From NCBI GenBank assembly GCA_002362175.1, contig DETU01000103.1, positions 26,065 to 65,556 of the forward strand: DNA of 39,492 nt, written 5' to 3'. The notes below the pieces were generated by a model, which did not search any database, was not told the origin of the DNA, and saw nothing but the letters and a program-made list of their open reading frames with translations. Positions 1 through 7,624 of the stretch are shown in pieces (the first letter of the stretch is position 1; every line of letters starts with the position of its first letter). Position numbers and translations under genes: made by a program. The stretch is from Ruminococcus sp. UBA3280. Lineage in GTDB: Bacteria > Bacillota > Clostridia > Oscillospirales > Ruminococcaceae.

Positions 1-445
1 TAATTTGTCCTTCTTTATATGTATAAGGTTCTTCTTGAGTAATTAAATCATCAATATTATCCTGATTCCAGTATTTTATACATTCTATTGCCAAATCACT
101 ATCAATATATCGAATTAATTCACTTTCAAGTCCGTTTTCAATCGCTGTTGATTCTTCAGAAATATCAGTTATAGTATTATGAATAGATAATTTAGCTTTA
201 ATCTCACCATGAAATTTACTTTTTCTTATTGATGAATCATCTTCAATACCAAGAAGTTTTGCTATAGAAGAAATAATAGATGATTTACCAACACCATTCA
301 AACCACATATTACTGTAATTCCCGGTTCTAATTTAACAGTATCGCTGAACCCGTTACATTCGGTAAATGTGAGGGAATCTATATAATTGGTATATTTTAG
401 TGAAGAAATTTTTTTCCAAAAATCTATTGCTTTTGCTTTTCTCAT
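1..445 (-). CDS. AAA/SMC-like ATPase, N-terminal part (cut by window edge)
   Basis: The reading frame opens with ATG at 445 and runs off the left edge, so only about 148 N-terminal residues are visible. A Walker A motif, GLNGVGKSS, lies at residues 48-56, preceded by the beta-strand pattern TVIC typical of SMC/RecF/OLD-type ATPases that bind ATP next to a coiled-coil or nuclease part. The start codon overlaps the TGA stop of the upstream DUF262 gene by one base (TGATG), so the two are almost certainly translated together. What follows the Walker A (Walker B, any TOPRIM or HEPN nuclease) is outside the window, so the exact family cannot be given. Seen: Walker A and coupling. Inferred: partner of the DUF262 protein, perhaps in phage defence. 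Confidence 0.8.
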   Translation of the reverse strand, partial: MRKAKAIDFWKKISSLKYTNYIDSLTFTECNGFSDTVKLEPGITVICGLNGVGKSSIISSIAKLLGIEDDSSIRKSKFHGEIKAKLSIHNTITDISEESTAIENGLESELIRYIDSDLAIECIKYWNQDNIDDLITQEEPYTYKEGQI

Positions 446-1626
446 CAGAATTTTTCTCCCCAAGAATACTTGTTATAAATAAAGTCTAAAGCGGCAGAAA
501 TACCCTTTTCGGCTTTTGATTCAAAATCTTCTGTTATTTCATTCTTTATATTCAAAACCCAATGACTGAAAATATAAATTATAATATCTCGATAAATAAT
601 AGAAACTGCGTCTGTACTTCCAATAGATGCTCTCTGATTAAATATCACCATAAGCGATTCAAGATATTTGTTATTAGTACTCAAAGAGTATATTCTTTTT
701 GCTGCCAAAGACTTGGCGTTATCATCAGTTATTTTTCCTTTCAAAAAATCTCTGACCATTTCAAATGAGAAAATCACTAAAGAAATAGCTGAATCTTCAA
801 TATCAATATATTTCTTTATGTAAAGAAACCAACTGAAAATAGTTGCCTTATTCATCTTTAACTTATATGATGAAAACTCAGATTGATTAATTACATTCAT
901 AAATTTTTCTAATACAAGTTTACACTCAGATATTGTTTTTTCAGAAAACGAATTGTTATTACTACGGTACATATTGGAAATATCACTTGCAACTATCTTT
1001 TTCTTCAAGGTGCCTATTTCAATACAATAGCAGAATTTTGCAATTATTTCATCATATGCCAATCTTGAATTTGAAAAACCGATTGTATCTGTTGAAGCAC
1101 CGAGTGATTTAAATGTTTCAACTAAATGCTTTATTTGATTTCTAGTAGTTCCGACATATGCATTACGCTGTTCAGCTGATGTAAGTTTCATTGGTTGATT
1201 TAACCTATCGAAAAGTTCAGCTGGTTCAGTCGGTTTATATTCTGTAAGGGTAATAAAAGATACTGAATAACACCAAAATCTGTTTTTTACATCATCAGGA
1301 AGTTCAGAAAACTTGAATCCATGCAATTTTTGTATTTCATCGTTGAGAGGCTCAATATTTCCATTTATTTTGAATTTATCATCACAAAAATTTCTTATTG
1401 ATGCCAAACGCTGTTGACCATCCATTACCTCTAAAATACCATTTTCTGCAGGAATAACGTGTATTGGCGGCATACTCCAGTTTCTTAAAATGGTATCAAT
1501 AAGTTTTTGCTGTTTGGCAGTACTCCATACTTCACCACGTTGAAAATCTGGCTGGAGATTTAATCGATTATCACGTATTCTTCTGATAATTGTTTCGATT
1601 TCGATATTTGACGGATTACATATCAT
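445..1626 (-). CDS. DUF262 (ParB/GmrS-like) protein
   Basis: The product has 393 residues. The N-terminal 110 residues carry the DUF262 signature: QPDFQRGEVW near residues 25-34, the helix LIDTILRNWSMPPI, and the motif VMDGQQRLASI around residues 67-77. DUF262 is the ParB-like NTPase/nuclease fold found in GmrSD type IV restriction enzymes and several defence proteins. The C-terminal half is helical and has no visible HNH/DUF1524 nuclease motif, so this is not a full GmrSD fusion. The start is well supported by AGGAG eight to nine bases upstream of ATG. No stop or frameshift is seen, in contrast to the ruined genes around it. It is translationally coupled to the ATPase downstream. Role in a two-gene defence system is inference. 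Confidence 0.85.
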   Translation of the reverse strand: MICNPSNIEIETIIRRIRDNRLNLQPDFQRGEVWSTAKQQKLIDTILRNWSMPPIHVIPAENGILEVMDGQQRLASIRNFCDDKFKINGNIEPLNDEIQKLHGFKFSELPDDVKNRFWCYSVSFITLTEYKPTEPAELFDRLNQPMKLTSAEQRNAYVGTTRNQIKHLVETFKSLGASTDTIGFSNSRLAYDEIIAKFCYCIEIGTLKKKIVASDISNMYRSNNNSFSEKTISECKLVLEKFMNVINQSEFSSYKLKMNKATIFSWFLYIKKYIDIEDSAISLVIFSFEMVRDFLKGKITDDNAKSLAAKRIYSLSTNNKYLESLMVIFNQRASIGSTDAVSIIYRDIIIYIFSHWVLNIKNEITEDFESKAEKGISAALDFIYNKYSWGEKF

Positions 1627-1709
1627 AAATTATCACTCCTATTTGCTGTTTTGTAGTAATATACATATCATTGTTGATAATATGTTTTAATACTAGTTCA
1701 TCTAACTGG

Positions 1710-2282
1710 CTATTCAAATAAGACCAGATTTGAAGAAATTAACATTCTATATAATTCTAATTCCATAACCTTTCCACAATCATGTTTTAAACTATTTCGC
1801 CATGTAAAGTTAACGTTTCCCTTCAAAGCTTGAATTTATGTCGTTTTCTGATACAAAGAAATTGTTATTTATTGCAAGCTTGTTTGATTCTTTCAAAGAA
1901 TCACAATCCCCTTGTCTTTTTTGAGGATAATTGAATTATCAAAACACAATCAGCCACAGACACACCAGAAATTTTATTGCTATCGAAACTCAACATTTCA
2001 ATTTTTTGGTATGGTTTGGAATAAATTAAGAACATACTTTTTCACAAAAATCCATTGGTGTTTGATAATCACCAAATTCTTTTTTCATTCCCAAACATAA
2101 TTTAAAACTTCTGGAATTTGATTATCAAGATAAATTACTCTCTTATTCTGAAGTCTCAATTGTAGTGCATTACTAATAGTTAGATAACCATGTTCATAAG
2201 ATGACGTCAATAAAAGTGCAGTGAGATATTGTAAATGTACACTTTTGTTATGTATCTTAATTGTGGTAAAAAAGAATATCAA
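1710..2282 (-). pseudogene. Remnant of an N-6 adenine DNA methylase
   Basis: Several short minus-strand frames fit one family only when joined. An N-terminal piece ends near IPEVLNYVWE and continues, after a frame change, into KEFGDYQTPMDFCEKVC (about 2035-2086), the QTP-type N-terminus common in N-6 DNA methylases. Downstream pieces read SGVSVADCVLIIQLSSKK, then FFVSENDINSSFEG, then NFTWRNSLKHDCGKVMELE before a stop at 1710. The last piece resembles the WRSGLKHDCSKVMELE stretch of restriction-type adenine methylases as I recall it. The SAM-binding and NPPY region between the first and second pieces is missing, so there is an internal deletion plus at least three frame breaks. Family assignment rests on memory of these motifs; the gene is clearly non-functional. 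Confidence 0.55.
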
Positions 2283-2325
2283 ATTATACCCTAATCCAAA
2301 TATTTTCTATCTTTTGTAGGTTTTC

Positions 2326-2520
2326 TTACTTACCTGCAAACAGGCAAGGATAATCTGATTCTTTGGCACTTTTGAGATAAACAAAATCTGAGAAGTTAAA
2401 ACCATAATTGAAGGCAAAACTCTTGTTTTCTTCTTTGGTGAGAATGAAATGCAGTTTCCTTTGGTCAATATTGTGAAATCAGTTGCGAAGCCTTTTTCAG
2501 AAAGCTTATATATATCTAGA
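2326..2520 (-). pseudogene. Unidentified coding remnant
   Basis: On the minus strand one frame reads LSEKGFATDF and, after a shift, another reads RKLHFILTKEENKSF...GFNFSDFVYLKSAKESDYP before a TAA at 2326. The composition is protein-like (charged and aromatic residues alternate sensibly), unlike the noise in the other frames, so this is probably the C-terminus of a dead gene upstream of the methylase remnant. I do not recognise the family. It may have belonged to the same restriction-modification locus. Confidence 0.35.
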
Positions 2521-2606
2521 GAAATTTAAACACAATTTTTGAATTTATAATTATCATTATTAACTTTATTATACCATATTCAAGTCTAAAATTCAATACT
2601 TTTCTC

Positions 2607-2697
2607 TGAAATTTACATTACATTAGCTTGTGGAACAGGACAAGGCAAGCGTGGAAAAATTTTTGTGAACAAGGAAGATTTAATTACACTTTTTTGA
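2607..2697 (+). pseudogene. Excisionase/HTH C-terminal fragment
   Basis: About 30 codons in frame to a TGA at 2695-2697 read ACGTGQGKRGKIFVNKEDL, which matches the C-terminal wing of small mobile-element excisionases. A second copy of the same family lies at 11,643-11,936 and ends GEGRNGKILVNKAELIAYF, so the two can be aligned directly. The N-terminal helix-turn-helix is lost here. The fragment sits immediately upstream of primase and integrase remains, the usual order at the end of an integrative element. Confidence 0.5.
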
Positions 2698-3366
2698 TAA
2701 TAAACTGTTTTGAGAAAATAAGAAATTGTTTGGATATATGGACAGTTGCAAGGCATTATGGCATTGAGATTAAATATAACAACATCTGTCTCTGTACATT
2801 CCATGATGTACCTATCTGCACATATCTATCCAAATGTGTTTCATTGTGTCACCTGTAATGTTTGACGTTTTAGGTTTTGTTATGGAACCATTCAGTTTGT
2901 AGGCTCTTGATGCTGCGAAAAAATTAAATGATGATTTCCATTTGGATATCAGCTTTGGCAAGTAAAAAGATGATTCCAAACAGACGTATAACGAAGATGC
3001 TGAAATTCGTGAGATACATAGAAAAAAGCGTGAACGCTTTGAAAAGTGGAAAGGGAAGCGTGGCAGACAATACATGATTATTTGTGGCTTATGCGTGAAT
3101 AGGGTGAAAAGTATTGCCCTTCACTTGATAATGAATTTATTGATGACTGATTTCACTATGGAATTGTCAATTATTCTTATGCAGAAAAATTTTCACTTAA
3201 CTGGATACAACAGTTTTTCAATGATGAGAAAATTGCATATAAAGATATGGTGGATAGAATGAAAATGTTCCTTGATAAGCAGAATCGGAAACAGGAAGAA
3301 GACTTGCAAAACTCACAAATTCTAAGGACAAAAACTATGGCATTTAAGGAGGTAATAGGCAACATT
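2698..3366 (+). pseudogene. CHC2 zinc-finger primase of an integrative element, broken
   Basis: A plus-strand reading in shifting frames gives FEKIRNCLDIWTVARHYGIE, then NNICLCTFHD (normally CPFHDD, the first half of the CHC2 zinc finger), then ALDAAKKLNDDFHLDISFGK and KKRERFEKWKGKRG. These are landmark segments of the small CHC2-type DNA primase proteins carried by conjugative transposons. At least four in-frame stops (for example just before ALDAAKK and after SFGK) and several frameshifts separate them, and the second half of the zinc finger has been lost. The gene is dead. It precedes the integrase remnant. Confidence 0.65.
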
Positions 3367-4138
3367 ATGATTAAAATCCATAAACATGAAAACACATTCA
3401 GAATCAGAGTTTTCGTTGGTACTGATACAAATGGCAAGAAGATTATGAAATCCACAACATTCATTCCACCTGTAGATGCAACACCGAAAAAAGTTATACG
3501 TCTTTGAATTTGAACATCAATGCAGAGGGTATATAAGTTTCAATGAGAATATGAAATTTTTCAAACTGGCAGATTGATAATTCACCAACTTTGCACCGGT
3601 TGAATTGAAAGCGTCAACAGTTTACATCTATACAGGATAGTATAAGAAACATATCAAATCTATTTTCGGTAACATGAAATTAAAAGATATTATAATACCA
3701 AAGTTGACACAGGTAATGCAGTCCTATCATTTGAATCCTGCGACTGTCAGAAAGCTGTGCAACACATTTTCAAGCTTGGTATAGAACAGGAATTTTTTTG
3801 TGATAATCTTTTCCACAATGTTATTCTTCCAAAGAATAGAGAACAGAAAAAGGTTATGATTCTTTCGGAAAATAAACTGACACCACCAAAGACAAAAAAG
3901 AATATCAGAACAATCGGTATGAGTGAAACTGTTGCAAATACATTTAGAGAGCCAAAAAATACACCGATGAACTGAAAACAGTTCTCAGTGAAAATTATGC
4001 ACATTCCAAAATGGTGTTTCCTTCAGTGAACATTTAGGTTATTGAGATATTAATGTCACAGCTGATATTTACGCTGACATTTTCAGCAGCACTAGAAAAG
4101 TGATAGTTGATTCAATTGAGAAAAAGCTGACCGAATAA
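3367..4138 (+). pseudogene. Tyrosine recombinase (integrase) of an integrative element, broken
   Basis: Opening at ATG 3367 the frame gives an N-terminal arm-binding-like segment (RIRVFVGTDTNGKKIMKSTT). After frame changes come FNENMKF, NFAPVELKASTVYIYTG, KKHIKSIFGNMKLKDI and LNPATVRKL, the SAM-like core-binding domain of Tn916-type integrases. The end reads SEHLGY then DINVTADIYADIF, the C-terminal block that normally holds the catalytic tyrosine, and finishes VDSIEKKLTE with TAA at 4136-4138. Most of the catalytic domain between about 3,780 and 4,010 is frameshifted. The gene cannot make an active recombinase, so the element is fixed in place unless helped from outside. Confidence 0.75.
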
Positions 4139-4523
4139 AAAAATATAAGTTACAGCAGCATAACAAAATCGCCTGCACGAAACAGAGCGATTGAAAAATA
4201 CTTTTTTTAGTTGTCCAAAATATAAGAAATAATGTAATATAGCTAAATAATTGGTATCTGATTATCTCTTTGAGTTTAGTAGTAGCAGTTCTCTAAGTTT
4301 TCAAAAATCTTAGAAATTGCCTAAAATACGATAAAATCTATAACTTAGCATAAAATGCTTTGCTGTAAATTCCAAGTTTTATCGTAATTTTGTGCAACTT
4401 TGTTGAACAGAAGTTGAACAAGTGGACATGGTGTATCTCGTTGGTATTTAGAGAATAAAATCTATAATGATTGTGGTGAGGAAAAGCGATTTTCCTCAAA
4501 CTGCAAAATAGAGGTAATCTATT
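4139..4523 (+). promoter_or_regulatory. Gene-free leader with promoter and 5' hairpin
   Basis: There is no gene here. A good sigma-A promoter lies at the end: TTGGTA at 4441-4446, a 16-bp spacer, and TATAAT at 4463-4468, placing the start of transcription near 4475. Directly after it a perfect 9-bp stem (TGAGGAAAA / TTTTCCTCA) closes a GCGA loop at 4477-4498, so the mRNA would begin with a GNRA-capped hairpin. The ribosome-binding site GAGG follows and the gene starts at 4524. The rest of the interval is AT-rich with no signal I can name. Confidence 0.55.
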
Positions 4524-4796
4524 ATGAGTAGAAACATTCTCGATGAACTATACGACTATGACCTGTTCCATCTGACCAAAATCGAAGATACAGACGGAGC
4601 ATACAGAGTCGCACTCGACAGGCTCGTCAAGGCAGAAGCAAAGTTGAAAAAAGCCTATCCCGACAGCACTGATATTCTTGACGAGTATCAGTCAGCAGAC
4701 ATGGAGCTGCATAATTTCTCCAACCGCAATGAGTTCTGCAAGGGCTTCAAGGTCGGCTCTCAGCTTGTCCTTGAAATGATAAAGCCAATTAAGTGA
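4524..4796 (+). CDS. Small helical protein, DUF6809-like
   Basis: The product has 90 residues, with no signal peptide and predicted mostly helical. The ending NEFCKGFKVGSQLVLEMI resembles the GF.LGA.L..E motif of DUF6809 proteins that are frequent in Firmicutes integrative elements; function is unknown. GAGG about 10 bases upstream of ATG, and a promoter at 4441-4468, support expression. The codon use is more GC-rich and regular than in the decayed flanks, and the frame is intact. It is followed 10 bases later by a second small gene. Family call is from memory and moderate. Confidence 0.65.
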   Translation: MSRNILDELYDYDLFHLTKIEDTDGAYRVALDRLVKAEAKLKKAYPDSTDILDEYQSADMELHNFSNRNEFCKGFKVGSQLVLEMIKPIK

Positions 4797-4806
4797 GGTG
4801 GACGGT

Positions 4807-5121
4807 ATGAGCAGATATAAGAGCGAACAGACTGCATACAGTCATCAGAAAAAGAAATTAGTTCCACTCTGGCGACTGGACACCAACACTGTGACCGTCA
4901 CCCACTTTAATGCCAGTACTCAGACCGAGGAGAGTAAGACGTATAACACCGACTTCATCAGGTATCATCTTCATTTCTCTGACAGCCATTGCCCCGACAG
5001 GCTTCGCAGGTGCGTCAACGAGGGCAGGATTGTGCAGTACCTTGATGATATGGAACTGAAAGTAGGTAAATCTATTACTCATCAGGTGGAACTTTGGAAA
5101 CAGACCAATAGCTGCTATTAG
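4807..5121 (+). CDS. Small hypothetical protein, probably C-terminally truncated
   Basis: The frame is open from GTG 4798, but ATG 4807 has a proper site (GAGGTG, six bases away) and is taken as the start, giving 104 residues. The product is rich in Thr, Arg and His (for example RYHLHFSDSHCPDRLRRC) and has no domain I can name. After its TAG, another frame continues sensibly as KMLGLENYFIYMARGVVFEYM (about 5148-5208). The native protein may therefore have been longer and been cut by a frameshift. Together with the gene before it, it looks like accessory cargo of the mobile element. Confidence 0.45.
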   Translation: MSRYKSEQTAYSHQKKKLVPLWRLDTNTVTVTHFNASTQTEESKTYNTDFIRYHLHFSDSHCPDRLRRCVNEGRIVQYLDDMELKVGKSITHQVELWKQTNSCY

Positions 5122-5260
5122 AAGGCTGTCTTTAGCGGCGATGCCTAGAAGATGCTCGGTCTGGAAAACTATTTCATCTACATGGCAAGAGGAGTGGTGT
5201 TTGAGTATATGGTTTATATTTTAGGATTAACGGCTGTGCCTTCGGGTGCAGCTGTGAGAT

Positions 5261-7624
5261 TTATATGTCTTTAGGAATATTTTTCTCCCATTTTATAATT
5301 TGATTTTTAAAATCCCCAAGACTATTTCCTTTATCTGATAGATGACGTCTTACATGATCAGGATTTATTATATGAAGAAAACATATAATTTTCTTAGCGG
5401 TATCTTTTAATTGATCCGGACTAAAGCTATTAAAAAAACTAATGTCATTTTGGCTATCTATTTTTTCTTCATAATGACTTTCACCGTTTAGTATTAGGCG
5501 AAACATGAAGTTTTGAAAATAATTTTTATAATCGCCACAGCAATTCATAATCATATCATCTGATGCTAAATCGTTAATGCCTTTTTTGTATACAAATGTA
5601 CAATAGGCTTCTAATAGTTTACGCATACTATTTCCAACTGTAAAATCGGAGAGCATATCTGCTTTGTCATCAGCATATTTGTATATTTCTTTCATTAATA
5701 ATGAATATTGATTTTTTTCGGCTTTCTCGCCTATTATAGTTAACTGTTTGTTCTTTAGTTCAAAAATTCTTGTAGATATGTTGTATTTAGCCTTAACTTC
5801 GCTAGCAATTTTACCAAGATCAAAAATTGTTTGATAATCATGTGAAAGTATAACTGCCTTACTTTTGTTACTCCCTTTAAAAACTTCTGATATTTTTAAA
5901 TTTATATATGATAGAATACCAACTTTGTTTTCCATATCAAAACTTGATATAGGGTCATCTATGACTAATAAACATTCAGTTGAATAATTATCTGAGGAAT
6001 GGTGATTTTCTAAAATCTTTGAAAAGAAATAACACAAAGCAATAATATTTCTTTCACCTGTTGATACTTCATTTGGCTTAACTCGTTGTCCCTTTGACTT
6101 TAGGTAATATGTGCCGTTTTCAATTTCAAGCTCTAATCTATTTTGACACATAAAAACATATTGTAAGTTTTTATTTATTTTATCTGCGGCAATATCAATT
6201 TTATGGTTTTGAGCATATAAACTCTCAATATCTTTCTGCAAAGCAGAAAGTTTCGAGTCATATGTTTTTATTCTTTCAGATAATTCATCATATTTCTTTT
6301 TCGATTGCTTATACTCTTTATATCTATCAATCAACTCCCAATATGCGATATCATCATTTAAAACAATAGCTTTTTCACTGATTTGCTTTACCTTTGCTGT
6401 TTGTTCATTGAACTTAACTCTGTCTCCCTCAAGAGTAGTTATCGAAGCATTAAGATTATGTAAATGCAGTTTTATATCATTATTGTTTATTACAATAGGG
6501 GTATAGATAGAATTCATTTTGCTTTCTAATTTCTGACTGTAATCAGCTAATAGTTGATCTATAATATGGGAATAAGCATCAAAAGTAGTAAAATCATCAG
6601 AATAGAGATCTTTTAGTTTTTCAGCAGCATTTTGTATTTCAGAAAACTTCAATATCAATGAATCAATTATTCTTTTTTTATTTTTCAACTCTGCCTCATG
6701 TTTAGTCGCAATCTCAGAAAGTGAAGTTTTTATATTATCTAAAATATCATTTTTTTCATCGGATGATACACTTCTAAAACAAAAAGGGCAAACATTTTCT
6801 TTATCACCAGAAAATGTGTTTTTTATTTCATCAAAAAATGATTTACCTCGCTGATTATATATTGATACTATCAGCTTGTCTCTATCTGTAATTATGGGCT
6901 GTTCAATTTTTTTCATAAGAGTATTCTCTATTTCATTACATAAGTCTTCTGAAAGAGATAACAATTCAATCTTATTATCAAGGGTACCTTGTTGAGAATT
7001 TGCTATTATTTTACAGACAGATTCATATTGTCCAATAGCATCTTGTTGATTTGAAGTTATTGGTTTATGCTTTTCAAATATTGTTTTTATTATATTTCCT
7101 GTAACATTTACCCTTGTGCCAGTAATTTTCTCCTTTCTTGAAACCCAATTACCATTATCTTTAAGTTTTTCTTTTATTTTTGACATAATAGCTGTAGGAG
7201 ACAATGCGTTTTGGGATGAATTATATGTGTTATCAAACACTTCTTTGACGGTATTTTTTTCTTTTTCAATTTTATCGTACTCTGAATTCTTTTCTTTAAT
7301 TTTTTTGGAAATATCTACCATATTACCAAGTAAAATAATTGCATCGAGACCTTCTTCTTTGATTTGAACCTGTTTATTTATAAAATCCTCGTTAAATACA
7401 AAAATATTTTCAAATGGGATAGTAAGTAAACTACGATTAGCATCATAATATTTACATACATATTCACCGTCAGTTGATGATATTGCCTTGGATATAGAAC
7501 TTTTTCCACTTCCATTTTTACCATAAATGATACTCATACGAACATCGTTCTCAAAAACCTTATAATTGGCAGCTGATGAGAAATATCCACCTTTTATTTC
7601 AATACTATTTATTTCATTTATCAT
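5261..7624 (-). CDS. RloC/PrrC-like AAA_13 ATPase with zinc hook, putative tRNA nuclease
   Basis: The product has 787 residues from ATG 7624, chosen because GAGGT lies eight bases upstream; the frame is also open 25 codons further up. Order of features: Walker A GKNGSGKS (35-42); long coiled-coil segments; a CPFC zinc-hook motif (279-282) between the coils; ABC signature STGER (521-525); Walker B CLLVIDD (551-557); switch His in ILSHD (595). The C-terminal 150 residues hold MRKLLE (R668, E672) and NGESH (H717), compatible with the Arg-Glu-His triad of the anticodon nucleases PrrC and RloC. Those enzymes cut tRNA when phage or damage upsets a partner restriction system. No stop or frameshift is present, although the restriction-modification gene upstream is ruined. 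The nuclease assignment is inference; the ATPase family is secure. Confidence 0.8.
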   Translation of the reverse strand: MINEINSIEIKGGYFSSAANYKVFENDVRMSIIYGKNGSGKSSISKAISSTDGEYVCKYYDANRSLLTIPFENIFVFNEDFINKQVQIKEEGLDAIILLGNMVDISKKIKEKNSEYDKIEKEKNTVKEVFDNTYNSSQNALSPTAIMSKIKEKLKDNGNWVSRKEKITGTRVNVTGNIIKTIFEKHKPITSNQQDAIGQYESVCKIIANSQQGTLDNKIELLSLSEDLCNEIENTLMKKIEQPIITDRDKLIVSIYNQRGKSFFDEIKNTFSGDKENVCPFCFRSVSSDEKNDILDNIKTSLSEIATKHEAELKNKKRIIDSLILKFSEIQNAAEKLKDLYSDDFTTFDAYSHIIDQLLADYSQKLESKMNSIYTPIVINNNDIKLHLHNLNASITTLEGDRVKFNEQTAKVKQISEKAIVLNDDIAYWELIDRYKEYKQSKKKYDELSERIKTYDSKLSALQKDIESLYAQNHKIDIAADKINKNLQYVFMCQNRLELEIENGTYYLKSKGQRVKPNEVSTGERNIIALCYFFSKILENHHSSDNYSTECLLVIDDPISSFDMENKVGILSYINLKISEVFKGSNKSKAVILSHDYQTIFDLGKIASEVKAKYNISTRIFELKNKQLTIIGEKAEKNQYSLLMKEIYKYADDKADMLSDFTVGNSMRKLLEAYCTFVYKKGINDLASDDMIMNCCGDYKNYFQNFMFRLILNGESHYEEKIDSQNDISFFNSFSPDQLKDTAKKIICFLHIINPDHVRRHLSDKGNSLGDFKNQIIKWEKNIPKDI

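Noticed and set aside
4798..4806. GTG start for the second small gene
   Set aside because: It overlaps the binding site itself; ATG 4807 has proper spacing.
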